A DNA stretch of 64,000 nt from Pseudomonas proteolytica (GCF_007858275.1 NZ_VFEV01000008.1:1-64000); one strand, 5' to 3'. Shown: positions 50,087 to 60,745, counted from the first letter of the stretch. The notes: generated from the sequence alone by a model not told the origin. Made by a program: numbers and translations.

Positions 50087-50554
50087 ATGATCAACGCCAA
50101 GCTGATGCAGATGGTGATCAATGCCTCTAACGACGGGATCACCGTGGCTGAGAGGGAGGGCAAGGACAAGCCCCTGATTTACGTGAACCCGGCCTTCGAA
50201 CGCATGACCGGCTACAGCCTGGACGAAATCCTTTACCAGGATTGCCGCTTCCTGCAATCGGGTGACCGTGACCAGCCGGCCCTGATGGCCATCCGCGAAG
50301 CCCTGGACACTGGCGGCGCGTGCCGGGAAATCCTGCGCAACTTCCGCAAGGACGGCACGCACTTCTGGAATGAGCTGTCATTATCGACGGTTTACAACCC
50401 AGCCGATCAGCAGACTTACTTCGTCGGCGTGCAAAAAGATGTAACGGTTCAGGTCAAGGCCCAGCAGCGTGTAGCCCAGCTTGAAGCCCAGGTGGCGCAG
50501 CTTACAGCCGAGCTGGCAGCACTCCGAGCGACGAGCGGATCTAACAAACTTTAG
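50087..50554 (+). CDS. Short LOV photoreceptor
   Basis: A blue-light-sensing LOV domain with no effector domain. The flavin-binding motif is YQDCRFLQSGDR, with photoactive Cys53 when counting from the ATG at 50087. A C-terminal helix (AQQRVAQLEAQVAQLTAELA) likely forms the dimer coiled coil. The protein is close in layout to PpSB1-LOV of P. putida, whose start is MINAQLLQ; this guided the start choice. Arg61 is kept, whereas Leu stands at position 66. A minor upstream start at 50075 is possible. Confidence 0.93.
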   Translation: MINAKLMQMVINASNDGITVAEREGKDKPLIYVNPAFERMTGYSLDEILYQDCRFLQSGDRDQPALMAIREALDTGGACREILRNFRKDGTHFWNELSLSTVYNPADQQTYFVGVQKDVTVQVKAQQRVAQLEAQVAQLTAELAALRATSGSNKL

Positions 50555-50612
50555 AAAACACGGTCTTTAGGGTGATAATCAGTTTAATCACGCATTTCCT
50601 TGAGCCACATCA

Positions 50613-51218
50613 ATGCAACGCGACACGCTCTTGACCCAGGACGAACTGGACTTCATCCAGAACATGCACCACAACCCGCAACTGAATGTGCGGGATGTGT
50701 CGTCGAGCCTGACGGTCAATGGCGGAGCGCAGATCCGCGACCTGCTCACGCGCCTGGCGGCCCATGAACAGGTAACGATCCAGGCGCAGTTCGATAACCA
50801 GCAGATGACCTTTCCCCTGCAATTGGTGGAGGACGAGTTTCATGCCCTGCACCTGCGACTGGGGGTACCGAGCATTTTTGAAGACGGGCCGATGATCCGG
50901 CCTTGGCGCCTGGTCCTCGAAGAGCCGGTCGCCCTGGAAAACGTCAAGGGCCAGCCCGGGGCGCTATGGGTACATGAAGTATCGTTCAAGGGCTTGCTGG
51001 TGCAATCCCGTGGCCGCAGCAAACCACCCAGGACTTTCTCGATGTGGTTCAGCCCGTCCGGCTACGAGAGGATTGCGGTGCGTGGCACGCTGGAGCGCGA
51101 GACCGCTCGCGGGCTGTTTGCCTACCGCTTGAGCCAGGGCGATGTGGATGAAACCGAGCGCCTGCGCCAGTTCATCCTGCAACAGCATCGCCTGGCGCAC
51201 CCCGAAGTGCATGCCTGA
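50613..51218 (+). CDS. PilZ-like conserved protein
   Basis: A 201-residue soluble protein. The N-terminal part is a helical region with an acidic start (TLLTQDELDFIQNMHHNP). The C-terminal part shows RPWRLVLEE and VSFKGLLV, a pattern like the PilZ Rx3R … D/NxSxxG c-di-GMP motif, although Glu occupies the D/N place. A PilZ role is a guess. It lies between the LOV gene and the LitR-like gene. Confidence 0.7.
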   Translation: MQRDTLLTQDELDFIQNMHHNPQLNVRDVSSSLTVNGGAQIRDLLTRLAAHEQVTIQAQFDNQQMTFPLQLVEDEFHALHLRLGVPSIFEDGPMIRPWRLVLEEPVALENVKGQPGALWVHEVSFKGLLVQSRGRSKPPRTFSMWFSPSGYERIAVRGTLERETARGLFAYRLSQGDVDETERLRQFILQQHRLAHPEVHA

Positions 51219-51220
51219 AT

Positions 51221-52180
51221 TCAGGTATCCAGGGTTCCCCTGAGGAACTGCTGCAAGCGCCGCTGCATCAATCTTCCCTCATTGCCCAGGCAGCCAATGG
51301 CAGTATCGGCCAGTAGCTGCTCGGCCATGTCGGAGGCATCACCGGCCAGCAGCAGCGGGCACTCCAGGGTCAGGGCCAATCGCGCCAACCGCTTGGGCAA
51401 CTCATGGGTCGGTGAACGATTGGAGAACAGCACCAGCGCCTGCGGGCGGGTCTTCTCGCAGATCAGTGTCAACTCATCCAGGGGCTGGCCCACGTTCAGC
51501 ACATGCACGGCCAGGTCCTCACCACTGAGCATGAGCCCCGCCACCAGCAATTCCAGTTCTCGGCATTCACCGGCAATGGCTGCCAGCAGTACTAGCGGCG
51601 TACGGCCGGCGCGGGCCAGTTGCAGGCGCTGGGAAATTCGCGCGCGCAAGAAGCTGTCGAAAAACAGCCATTCGCTGGCCTGGCCAAAACGGCCCTGATG
51701 CCGCAGCAATTGGCGCCAAAGGGGCATCAGGATGTCCTGAAACGCCACTGAAGCGGGGTAGGCCGCAAATACCTGCCCGTACAGGCGCTCCAGTTGCAGC
51801 TCATCAAACGCGCCGATGGCCAGTTGCAACTGCTGCTGCCACTGCGCCCACTCAAGCTCACCGCTGCCTTCCTGTTGGTCTTGTAGTGAAGACACTTGCG
51901 CATCGTCCCGGGCGAGGATCTTGCCGACTTTGCTGACTGCCACGCCCCGCTCGATCCAATCCAGAATGCGATGAACGGTCTCTATGTCCTTCTGCGTGTA
52001 CAGGCGATGCCCACTTTCGGTGCGCACCGGCTGGATCAAACCATAACGGCGCTCCCACGCACGCAAGGTGATCGGGTTAATACCTGTCAATCTTGCGACT
52101 TCACGAATCGGGAACAACTCATCCGCGGCGGCTAGACCGCCATGCTCAAGACCGGGGGGCAGGGCTGTGATTACAGGCAT
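51221..52180 (-). CDS. LitR/CarH-like MerR regulator (B12-His missing)
   Basis: The N-terminus is a MerR HTH (IREVARLTGINPITLRAWER) and the rest (about 110-310) resembles the cobalamin-binding domain of CarH/LitR light sensors. The CarH motif ExH that binds B12 reads ECR (Glu205, Arg207), and the Wx9EH motif is also lost. It therefore fits class II LitR, which does not use B12. In P. putida such LitR proteins act with a short LOV protein. It is divergent from the ABM gene at 52395. Confidence 0.88.
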   Translation of the reverse strand: MPVITALPPGLEHGGLAAADELFPIREVARLTGINPITLRAWERRYGLIQPVRTESGHRLYTQKDIETVHRILDWIERGVAVSKVGKILARDDAQVSSLQDQQEGSGELEWAQWQQQLQLAIGAFDELQLERLYGQVFAAYPASVAFQDILMPLWRQLLRHQGRFGQASEWLFFDSFLRARISQRLQLARAGRTPLVLLAAIAGECRELELLVAGLMLSGEDLAVHVLNVGQPLDELTLICEKTRPQALVLFSNRSPTHELPKRLARLALTLECPLLLAGDASDMAEQLLADTAIGCLGNEGRLMQRRLQQFLRGTLDT

Positions 52181-52192
52181 CGAATGACCAGG

Positions 52193-52207
52193 AACTTATA
52201 CGAAGTT
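52193..52207. promoter_or_regulatory. Inverted repeat in LitR/ABM divergent promoter
   Basis: AACTT-ATACG-AAGTT is a perfect dyad between the LitR-like gene and the ABM gene. It is a candidate LitR operator by position; identity is inference. Confidence 0.45.
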
Positions 52208-52394
52208 GGATCCCATTTAACGCTTTTATACCTGTCTTTTTCAAGGGACCTGCCCAGCCGTCCAATGCCGCTGGTGTATTTCGTCAAATCAGGAATAATC
52301 CTTGCCTGTTTTTCTGCGTCGCCGCCCTACCCTGCGGTTTCGCCAGGGACGCCACCTACCCGGTGCCGCGCTCCCACGCATTCGGAGATACACA

Positions 52395-52955
52395 ATGTCT
52401 ACCCTACCCGTCACCTTGATGGTCGCGCGCCGCGCTGCCCAAGGTCGTTATCAGGACATGATGAGCTGGCTGCGCGAAGGCGAGCAACTGGCCACGGACT
52501 TCCCCGGCTACCTGGGTTCAGGCGTGCTTGCACCGCCTGCCGACGGTGGCGAATTCCAGATCATCTTCCGCTTCGCCGACGAGCAGACCCTGCACGCCTG
52601 GGAGTTCTCCGCGTCGCGCAGCGCCTGGCTGGGGCGCGGCAGTGAATTGTTCGCTGACCCCACGGAACATCGTGTCAGCGGCATGGAGGGCTGGTTTGGC
52701 GCCGTAGGCCAGCGCCCACCGCGCTGGAAACAGGCCGTGGCGATCTGGCTGGCGTTTTTCCCGGTGTCACTGCTGTTCAACGTCGGCCTGGAACCGTTGT
52801 TGGCCGAGTTGGGCTTGTTCAGCCGCGTGCTGGTCAGCACCCTGGCCCTGACGCCCTTGATGGTCTATCTGTTCATTCCCCTGTCGACCCATTTGCTGGC
52901 CGGCTGGCTCAATCCTGCTCCGCGACGGGTAAAACCTGCCGAAGCAACCGTTTGA
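52395..52955 (+). CDS. ABM-domain protein with C-terminal membrane segments
   Basis: An antibiotic-biosynthesis-monooxygenase-like (ABM) domain (residues about 8-95, with RYQDMMSWLREGEQLATDFP) followed by two membrane segments (about 118-170). The start at 52395 is preceded by GGAGA. It is divergent from the LitR-like gene, and folM follows. The function of such ABM-membrane fusions is unknown. Confidence 0.82.
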   Translation: MSTLPVTLMVARRAAQGRYQDMMSWLREGEQLATDFPGYLGSGVLAPPADGGEFQIIFRFADEQTLHAWEFSASRSAWLGRGSELFADPTEHRVSGMEGWFGAVGQRPPRWKQAVAIWLAFFPVSLLFNVGLEPLLAELGLFSRVLVSTLALTPLMVYLFIPLSTHLLAGWLNPAPRRVKPAEATV

Positions 52956-53016
52956 GCCGATCCGCTACAGCCCGGTCGCTGGTATAGTTTTAGCTTGCCC
53001 GCGACCCGAGCTTCCC

Positions 53017-53727
53017 ATGACCTGCACCCCCGCCCCGATCCTCATCACCGGCGCCGGCCAACGTGTCGGCCTGCACTGCGCCCAGCGCCTGCTGGATGAA
53101 CAGCAACCGGTGATCTTCAGCTATCGCAGTGAACGTCCCGGTGTGCAGGCCTTGCGCGAGCGTGGCGCGGTGGGCGTATTTGCCGATTTCTCGTGCGAGG
53201 CCGGTATCCTGGCGTTCATCAGCGAACTCAAGACCCATACCGACAGCCTGCGGGCAATCATCCACAACGCCTCGACCTGGGCCGCAGAGACACCTGGTGA
53301 CGAGGCCAGCGCCTTTATCGATATGTTCAGCGTGCACATGCTTGCGCCGTACCTGATCAACCTGCATTGTGCTGACTTGCTCAGACGCTCGACGCCGGCC
53401 GACATTGTGCATATCAGCGACGACGTCACCCGCAAGGGCAGCCGCCAGCATATCGCCTACTGCGCCACCAAGGCCGGGCTCGACAGCCTGACCCTCTCCT
53501 TCGCCGCCCAATACGCGCCTCGGATCAAGGTCAATGGCATCGCGCCAGCCATGGTGATGTTCAACGAAGGCGACGACGCGGCTTATCGCGCCAAGGTCCT
53601 GGCCAAGTCGGCACTGGGTATCGAACCCGGGCCTGAGGTGATTTACCAGAGCGTGCGTTACCTGCTGGACAACCCTTATGTGACCGGCACCACCCTGACC
53701 GTCAATGGCGGGCGCCATGTCAAGTAA
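53017..53727 (+). CDS. folM: Dihydromonapterin reductase
   Basis: FolM reduces dihydromonapterin to tetrahydromonapterin, an amino-acid hydroxylase cofactor in Pseudomonas. A 236-residue SDR with [12 protein letters not shown] for NADPH and the catalytic [12 protein letters not shown] (Tyr/Lys) at the second site. Its neighbour folX fits the monapterin path. Confidence 0.88.
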   Translation: MTCTPAPILITGAGQRVGLHCAQRLLDEQQPVIFSYRSERPGVQALRERGAVGVFADFSCEAGILAFISELKTHTDSLRAIIHNASTWAAETPGDEASAFIDMFSVHMLAPYLINLHCADLLRRSTPADIVHISDDVTRKGSRQHIAYCATKAGLDSLTLSFAAQYAPRIKVNGIAPAMVMFNEGDDAAYRAKVLAKSALGIEPGPEVIYQSVRYLLDNPYVTGTTLTVNGGRHVK

Positions 53728-53782
53728 ACCCGAACACCACCCGCCTGGGGTTCCTGCAACTGATTGGACGGAGCAAGTAGCA

Positions 53783-54154
53783 ATGCCACAACTTCAACCA
53801 GGTATGGCGCGCATCCGGGTCAAGGACCTGTGTCTGCGTACCTTTATTGGCATCAACGAGGATGAAATCCTCAACAAGCAGGATGTGTTGATCAACCTGA
53901 CCATCCTGTATGCCGCACAAGACGCCGTGCGCGACAACGATATCGACCACGCCTTGAACTACCGCACCATCACCAAGGCCATCATCGCCCACGTCGAAAG
54001 CAACCGCTTTGCCCTGCTCGAACGCCTGACCCAGGAAGTGCTGGACCTGGTGATGAGCAATGAGTCGGTGCTGTATGCCGAAGTCGAAGTCGACAAGCCC
54101 CATGCGCTGCGCTTTGCCGAATCGGTATCGATTACGCTCGCGGCCAGCCGTTAA
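53783..54154 (+). CDS. folX: Dihydroneopterin triphosphate 2'-epimerase
   Basis: FolX makes dihydromonapterin triphosphate for the pterin branch used by folM. The 123-residue protein resembles FolB-type aldolases ([20 protein letters not shown] … [18 protein letters not shown]). The ATG at 53783 is preferred, with GGAG at 53769; the frame is open upstream and overlaps folM. Confidence 0.88.
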   Translation: MPQLQPGMARIRVKDLCLRTFIGINEDEILNKQDVLINLTILYAAQDAVRDNDIDHALNYRTITKAIIAHVESNRFALLERLTQEVLDLVMSNESVLYAEVEVDKPHALRFAESVSITLAASR

Positions 54155-54178
54155 CCCCCCTGAATCTGCGTGAACCCT

Positions 54179-54475
54179 ATGACCGATCAACAACGCCTGG
54201 AACTCGAAGCTGCTGCCTTCCGCCGCCTGGTTGCGCACCTGGACAGCCGCAAGGATGTGCAGAACATCGACCTGATGAACCTTGCCGGGTTCTGCCGCAA
54301 CTGCCTGTCCAAGTGGTACAAGGCCGAGGCCGACGAACGCCAGATCGAAGTCAGCCTCGATGACGCCCGCGAAGTGGTGTACGGCATGCCGTACGCCGAG
54401 TGGAAAGCCCAGTACCAGCAAGAAGCCAGCGCCGAACAACAAGCGGCGTTTGCCAAAGGAAAAACCCATGACTGA
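54179..54475 (+). CDS. DUF1244 protein
   Basis: A small conserved gammaproteobacterial protein with the DUF1244 mark FCRNCLSKWYKAEADE. Function is not known. The ATG at 54179 is preferred over an upstream GTG. Its end overlaps the next gene by eight bases (ATGACTGA). Confidence 0.85.
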   Translation: MTDQQRLELEAAAFRRLVAHLDSRKDVQNIDLMNLAGFCRNCLSKWYKAEADERQIEVSLDDAREVVYGMPYAEWKAQYQQEASAEQQAAFAKGKTHD

Positions 54476-54806
54476 CCTGAACACCCTGCACACCAGCCTC
54501 GACAGCGGCGAACACCAGTTTGCCGATACCCTGGCCTTCATCGCCGCTGGCTACGACTACCAGCCACAGGCCTTTACCAATGGCAGCGTAGAAAACGCCG
54601 CTGGGCAGAACGAAGGCTCGTGCAAGACCCTGGGCCTGGCGCTGCTCGAAGGCTTGAGCGACCAGCAGGCTTTGCTGGCGTTCGGCGAACATTACCGTTC
54701 GGTGCTGGCGACGCCTGAAGGCACAGATCACAGCAACATCCGCGCGTTGATCGAGCATGGGTTGGCGGGAGTGAAGTTTGTCCAGCCGCCTTTGACCCGC
54801 CGCTGA
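54468..54806 (+). CDS. HopJ-family protein
   Basis: A 112-residue soluble protein with the HopJ core (FIAAGYDYQPQAFTNG … AGQNEGSCKTLGLALL). The family is widespread outside plant pathogens and the name 'type III effector' is historical. No type III secretion genes are nearby. It is the last gene of the folM-folX-DUF1244 group. Confidence 0.82.
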   Translation: MTDLNTLHTSLDSGEHQFADTLAFIAAGYDYQPQAFTNGSVENAAGQNEGSCKTLGLALLEGLSDQQALLAFGEHYRSVLATPEGTDHSNIRALIEHGLAGVKFVQPPLTRR

Positions 54807-54828
54807 TCCAGCTTGCAAACCCGGTCAA

Positions 54829-55031
54829 TGTGGGAGCCGGGCTTGCCCGCGATGGCGGTAGGTATCTACACAACTTCCAGAAACTGACGAACTTCCCTGT
54901 GGCGAGCGGGCTTGCCCCGCGCTGGGCTGCGTAGCAGCCCCACTTCAGGCACCGCGGTTGTTTCAGGTGTACCGAGCCAGCAGGGTTTGGGGCGGCTTCG
55001 CCACCCAACGCGGGGCAAGCCCGCTCGCCAC
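54829..55031. repeat. REP-like repeat, two units
   Basis: A single unit (TGTGGGAGCCGGGCTTGCCC) at 54829 is followed by a long inverted pair from 54897 (TGTGGCGAGCGGGCTTGCCC) to 55031. The latter's left part is almost identical to the repeat at 37764. Confidence 0.8.
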
Positions 55032-55061
55032 AAAAAAACCGGCCGCGCGGCCGGTTTTTTT
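55032..55061. terminator. Bidirectional terminator
   Basis: A run of As, stem ACCGGCCG/CGGCCGGT and a T-run lie just past the trxB stop. Confidence 0.85.
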
Positions 55062-55072
55062 ATTGCAACGGT

Positions 55073-56038
<966 letters not shown>

Positions 56039-56224
56039 TCACTCCTATCGACCGCCCGGACTACAGAGCGGCTGGAATAAAAAAGGACCGCGAAGCACTT
56101 GGGGAAGGCTTGAACTCGCAGGCCCTGAAAATAATGGGTGCAGCGTATAGAGGGGGGCAAGATTAAGGAAATACGGAATAACAATCCAGCTCATAGGTGG
56201 TCTCTATCCTGTGCCCCCTATTAA

Positions 56225-56252
56225 TCGACATGTTTGTTACCGTTAATGTCGA
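56225..56252. repeat. Inverted repeat upstream of cysZ
   Basis: TCGACAT and ATGTCGA, 14 bases apart, lie 75 bases before the cysZ start. No regulator is assigned. Confidence 0.35.
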
Positions 56253-56327
56253 CTCGCTGACCGTGCTTTCACCGCTTTCGCAAAGCCGGTAAGGTCGGCG
56301 CGTTTGCCCTTTTACCCGGAGTTACCC

Positions 56328-57083
56328 ATGCCCGCCCCCGTTCTGTCAGGCCCACAATACCTGCGCGAAGGCCTGAAACTGGTCTTGAGCCCAGGCCTGC
56401 GCCTGTTCGTCCTGCTGCCCCTGGCGATCAACCTGATACTGTTCGTCGGATTGATCTATTTTGCTGGCCATCAGTTCAGCCTGTGGGTCGACACCTTGAT
56501 GCCAACGCTGCCCAGTTGGCTGAGTTTCCTCAGCTACATCCTGTGGCCGCTGTTCGTGCTACTGGTGGCTTTTATGGTGTTTTTCAGCTTCACCATGCTC
56601 GCCAATATCATCGCTGCGCCGTTCAATGGTTTTCTCGCCGAGAAGGTCGAAGTGGTGGTGCGCGGTACCGATGACTTCCCGGCCTTCAGTTGGGCCGAAC
56701 TGTTCGCCATGGTCCCGCGCACACTGGCGCGGGAAATGCGCAAGCTCGGCTACTTCCTGCCACGCGCCATCGGCCTGTTTATCCTGTCGTTCATTCCCGT
56801 GGTCAACCTGATCGCCGCCCCCCTGTGGCTGCTGTTCGGGGTATGGATGATGGCGATCCAGTACATCGACTACCCAGCCGATAACCACAAGCTGGGCTGG
56901 AACGAAATGCTCGCCTGGCTGCGGCAGAAGCGCTGGCAGAGCATGAGCTTCGGTGGGATTGTTTACCTGGTGTTGCTGGTGCCGGTGGTCAACCTGCTGA
57001 TGATGCCCGCGGCGGTGGCCGGGGCGACGTTGTTCTGGGTGCGTGAGCGCGGCGCCGAAACCATGCTGGCGCAAAAGCCCTAA
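56328..57083 (+). CDS. cysZ: Sulfate transporter CysZ
   Basis: CysZ admits sulfate for cysteine synthesis. The 251-residue protein has several long membrane segments and typical blocks [20 protein letters not shown] and [18 protein letters not shown] precedes the ATG at 56328. Confidence 0.9.
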   Translation: MPAPVLSGPQYLREGLKLVLSPGLRLFVLLPLAINLILFVGLIYFAGHQFSLWVDTLMPTLPSWLSFLSYILWPLFVLLVAFMVFFSFTMLANIIAAPFNGFLAEKVEVVVRGTDDFPAFSWAELFAMVPRTLAREMRKLGYFLPRAIGLFILSFIPVVNLIAAPLWLLFGVWMMAIQYIDYPADNHKLGWNEMLAWLRQKRWQSMSFGGIVYLVLLVPVVNLLMMPAAVAGATLFWVRERGAETMLAQKP

Positions 57084-57166
57084 TCTGTTCGATTGACCTG
57101 GATCATGACGATTTGCCCACATAAAGCACATGGTTATTAAAACTATAAGCCTGTGGGGAGCAAGCC

Positions 57167-58159
57167 ATGTACAGACCGTTGATGCTGATGTTTGGGTTGA
57201 TGTTGGGCGGCGAGGCCTGGGGGGCCGCTGCCGCCAACGAGCCGATCTTGCCGGTGCAGCCGGCGAAAATCACTGACGCCGCCAAGGTCGAGTTGGGCAA
57301 GCAATTGTTCTTCGACCCGCGCCTGTCCAAGTCCGGCTTCATTTCCTGCAACTCGTGCCACAACCTGAGCATGGGCGGCAGCGACAATCTGCCCACCTCC
57401 ATCGGCCATAACTGGCACCAGGGGCCGATCAACTCACCGACGGTGCTCAACTCCAGCATGAGCGTTGCGCAGTTCTGGGATGGACGCGCGGCGACCCTGC
57501 AAGAGCAGGCCGGCGGCCCGATCTCCAACCCGGGCGAAATGGGCTTCACCCACGATCTGGCCGTGGACGTGCTGCGCTCGATCCCGCAATACCAGGCCTC
57601 GTTCAAGAAAGTGTATGGCGATGACGGCATCAAGTTCGACGATGTGACCAACGCCATCGCGGCCTTCGAAGAAACCCTGGTCACCCCCAACGCCCCGTTC
57701 GACCGCTGGCTGCTGGGCGATAAAAAAGCCATCAGCGCCACGGCAGCGCAGGGCTACCAGTTGTTCAAGAGCATCGGCTGCGTGGCCTGCCATAACGGCG
57801 AGGCGGTCGGTGGCAGCACCTTCCAGAAAATGGGCATGGTCGAACCCTATGCCACCAAGAACCCGGCCCAAGGCGTGGCAGGCCTGACCGGCAAGGATCA
57901 GGACCGGATGATGTTCAAGGTGCCGACCTTGCGCAACGTCGCCCTGACTTACCCCTACTTCCACGACGGTGCCTACTGGAACCTGAGCGAAGCGGTAGAC
58001 GTCATGGCCCGCCTGCAATTGGGGCGCAAGTTGAGCACCGATGAGGTCAGCCAGATTGTCGCGTTCCTCGACACCCTGACCGGCGACCAGCCGGACTTCA
58101 AGCTGCCGATCCTCCCGCCGTCCTCGGCCAAGACCCCGCGTCCTGCGCCGTTCAACTAA
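57167..58159 (+). CDS. Di-haem cytochrome c peroxidase
   Basis: A periplasmic enzyme reducing H2O2. A signal peptide (GLMLGGEAWGAAA) precedes two haem c motifs, CNSCH (61-65) and CVACH (205-209), typical of CcpA-type peroxidases. MauG-like relatives share this fold. The length, 330 aa, is normal. Confidence 0.93.
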   Translation: MYRPLMLMFGLMLGGEAWGAAAANEPILPVQPAKITDAAKVELGKQLFFDPRLSKSGFISCNSCHNLSMGGSDNLPTSIGHNWHQGPINSPTVLNSSMSVAQFWDGRAATLQEQAGGPISNPGEMGFTHDLAVDVLRSIPQYQASFKKVYGDDGIKFDDVTNAIAAFEETLVTPNAPFDRWLLGDKKAISATAAQGYQLFKSIGCVACHNGEAVGGSTFQKMGMVEPYATKNPAQGVAGLTGKDQDRMMFKVPTLRNVALTYPYFHDGAYWNLSEAVDVMARLQLGRKLSTDEVSQIVAFLDTLTGDQPDFKLPILPPSSAKTPRPAPFN

Positions 58160-58237
58160 GCCAGTAGCGGGCCGGTCGTCATAAATCCGTCATTGCGACG
58201 ACACAATGGCGACATGGCCCGCGCCGACACTGGCTGC

Positions 58238-59416
58238 ATGACGACAGCTTTCCTGAATATCACCCTGATTACCGAAACCTTCCCACCGGAAATCAACGGC
58301 GTGGCCAACACCCTTGGCCGCCTGTGTGACGGCCTGCGCGCACGTGGACATCAGGTGGAACTGGTGCGCCCGCGCCAGACTGGCGACTTGAGTCGCCAGA
58401 GCGACGACGGCCTGCTGCTGTGTCGCGGCTGGCCTCTACCGGGTTATCCCGGCCTGCAATGGGGCCAGTCCTCCATGCACAAACTGCTGCGGCGCTGGAA
58501 ACGCCAGCGTCCAGACGTGCTGTACATCGCTACCGAAGGCCCGCTGGGCTTGTCGGCTTTGCGGGCGGCACGGCGCCTGGGGATCAGCGTGGTCAGCGGT
58601 TTCCACACCAACTTCCAGCAGTATTCCAGCCAATACGGCCTGGGCATGCTCAGCCGCATCCTGACCCACTACCTGCGCTGGTTCCATAACCGCTCCAGCC
58701 TGACCCTGGTGCCCAGCGTCAGCCAGCGCCTGGAACTGGAACGCCGCCACTTCGAACGCCTGGACCTGTTATCGCGCGGCGTCGACAGCCAGCTGTTCCA
58801 CCCAGCCAGACGTGACAACGTCCTACGTGAACAGTGGGGGCTGGGCACTGAGGACATTGCCGTCATGCATGTAGGCCGCCTGGCACCGGAGAAAAACCTC
58901 GGTGTGCTCAAACGCTGCCTCGAGGCCTTGCAGGCGACTTATCCACAGCGCCGACTGACGCTGATCGTCGTCGGCGATGGGCCGCAACGCGAGGCACTGG
59001 CCAAGGCCCTCCCCGGCGCAATTTTCTGCGGCACACAACGCGGTGAGGAACTGGCGCGCCACTATGCCTCGGGGGACCTGTTTCTGTTCCCCAGCCTCAC
59101 CGAGACCTTTGGCAATGTGGTGCTCGAAGCGATGGCATCGGGATTGGGCGTGGTGGCCTACGACCAGGCGGCCGCCACCCAGCACATCCGCCATGGCTAC
59201 AGTGGTGCCGTGGCGATGCCGGGGGATGAGGATGCGTTTTGCGATGCCGCCTGTTGGTTGCTGGAAGAACCCGAGAGCTTGCGTCGGGTGCGCCTGAACG
59301 CGCGCCAGCACGCCAGTCGCCAGGGCTGGCCGGCGATTATCGAGCGGTTTGAACAGCAATTGCGCGGGGCGTGTGGTGAGGATGTGATGGAGACGGGCGG
59401 TTCGAAGCTGACCTGA
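58238..59416 (+). CDS. GT4-like glycosyltransferase
   Basis: A 392-residue GT-B glycosyltransferase. N-terminal ITETFPPEINGVANTLGRL and C-terminal HVGRLAPEKNLGVL and PSLTETFGNVVLEAMASG are typical of retaining transferases. The start at 58238 is a choice among several weak ones (58193, 58214). The acceptor is unknown. Confidence 0.87.
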   Translation: MTTAFLNITLITETFPPEINGVANTLGRLCDGLRARGHQVELVRPRQTGDLSRQSDDGLLLCRGWPLPGYPGLQWGQSSMHKLLRRWKRQRPDVLYIATEGPLGLSALRAARRLGISVVSGFHTNFQQYSSQYGLGMLSRILTHYLRWFHNRSSLTLVPSVSQRLELERRHFERLDLLSRGVDSQLFHPARRDNVLREQWGLGTEDIAVMHVGRLAPEKNLGVLKRCLEALQATYPQRRLTLIVVGDGPQREALAKALPGAIFCGTQRGEELARHYASGDLFLFPSLTETFGNVVLEAMASGLGVVAYDQAAATQHIRHGYSGAVAMPGDEDAFCDAACWLLEEPESLRRVRLNARQHASRQGWPAIIERFEQQLRGACGEDVMETGGSKLT

Positions 59417-59477
59417 CGAGCCCGCTCCCACATTGGAATGCAATCAACCTGTGGGAGCGGGCTTGCCCGCGATGGCG
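59417..59477. repeat. REP-like inverted repeat
   Basis: AGCCCGCTCCCACA faces TGTGGGAGCGGGCT with about 20 bases between. It lies between two convergent genes. Confidence 0.75.
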
Positions 59478-59492
59478 CCCGCCAATTCCCCC

Positions 59493-60596
59493 CTAAACCA
59501 GAGTGGTCAGCGCCTCGCGACTGAAGGGCAAGATATCCCCCTCACGGCCTTCACGCACCTTCACTGCCCAGTCCGGGTCGACCAGCAGCGCACGGCCCAC
59601 GGCCACCAGATCGAACTCATCGTTGTTCAAGCGCTCCAGCAGTTTTTCCAGGCTCGCTGGCTGAGCGATTTTGTCGGTATTGACCATGAACTGCAGGAAC
59701 TCACCATCCAGGCCCACACTGCCAACGGTGATGGTCGGCTTGCCCGTGAGCTTACGGGTCCAACCGGCCAGGTTCAGCTCGGAACCTTCGAACTCCGGCT
59801 CCCAGAAACGACGGGTAGAGCAGTGAAAAATATCCACACCGGCGTCGGCCAACGGCTTGAGGAACTCCCCCAGGGCTTCGGGGGTTTGCACCAGACGTGC
59901 GGTGTAATCCTGCTGTTTCCACTGGGAGAAACGGAAAATAATCGGAAACTCGGGGCCTGTGGCAGCCCGCACGGCCTGGATCAATTCAATGGCAAAACGC
60001 GAACGGTTGGCCAGGCTGCCGCCGTATTCGTCTGTACGCTGGTTGCTGCCTTCCCAGAAGAACTGGTCGACCAGGTAGCCGTGGGCGCCATGGATTTCCA
60101 CACCGTCCATGCCAATGTCCTGGGCATCCTTGGCCGCCTGGGCGAAGGCGGCAATCACCTCCTGGATATCCTGGACCGTCATGCCGTGGACCAGCACGGT
60201 GCCATCCTTGAGTTTTTCCATCGGGCCGTAGGCCGGCACGCTAGCGTCCGGCTCGGTGCCGATACGCCGTACGCTGCCGACGTGCCACAACTGCGGGACG
60301 ATCTTGCCGCCTTCGGCATGCACCGCATCGACCACTTTTTTCCAGCCAGCCAATGCAGCCGTACCGTAGAAATGCGGGACATTCGGGTAACCGTTGGAAG
60401 CCTGATGGCCCACTACCGTGCCTTCGGTGATGATCAGGCCTACGCCGGCCCCGGCGCGGCGACGGTAGTACTCGATCACTTTGGAATTGGGTACGCCGCC
60501 CGGGGAAAACGACCGGGTCATCGGCGCCATGACCACACGGGACGGCAGTTGCAGGGCACCGAGCTGGAAAGGTTTGAACAAGGCTTGGACAGGCAT
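59493..60596 (-). CDS. OYE-family NADH:flavin oxidoreductase
   Basis: A 367-residue old-yellow-enzyme-type flavoprotein with the FMN barrel start (LFKPFQLGALQLPSRVVMAP) and active-site EIHGAHGYLVDQFFW. The family reduces activated C=C bonds. The start at 60596 has GGAG upstream; a longer frame is not needed. Confidence 0.9.
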   Translation of the reverse strand: MPVQALFKPFQLGALQLPSRVVMAPMTRSFSPGGVPNSKVIEYYRRRAGAGVGLIITEGTVVGHQASNGYPNVPHFYGTAALAGWKKVVDAVHAEGGKIVPQLWHVGSVRRIGTEPDASVPAYGPMEKLKDGTVLVHGMTVQDIQEVIAAFAQAAKDAQDIGMDGVEIHGAHGYLVDQFFWEGSNQRTDEYGGSLANRSRFAIELIQAVRAATGPEFPIIFRFSQWKQQDYTARLVQTPEALGEFLKPLADAGVDIFHCSTRRFWEPEFEGSELNLAGWTRKLTGKPTITVGSVGLDGEFLQFMVNTDKIAQPASLEKLLERLNNDEFDLVAVGRALLVDPDWAVKVREGREGDILPFSREALTTLV

Positions 60597-60714
60597 GGGA
60601 GCACTCCGCACGAGAGGGATTTTATGATGCGGATAATATGGAGTGCGGGCGGTGCTGGGTAGCACTATTGATTTCAGTGATTAACATTCAAAAGCCGCAA
60701 GCTACACAACACAT

Positions 60715-60745
60715 TGCAGGACCCGGCAAGCCGGCTCCTACATGG
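60715..60745. repeat. REP-like unit
   Basis: A short unit with CCGGCAAGCCGGCTCCTACA lies past the glutathione-peroxidase stop. Confidence 0.5.

Noticed and set aside
54468..54806. HopJ as a secreted type III effector
   Set aside because: No type III genes are near and the family is widespread in non-pathogens; only the family name remains.
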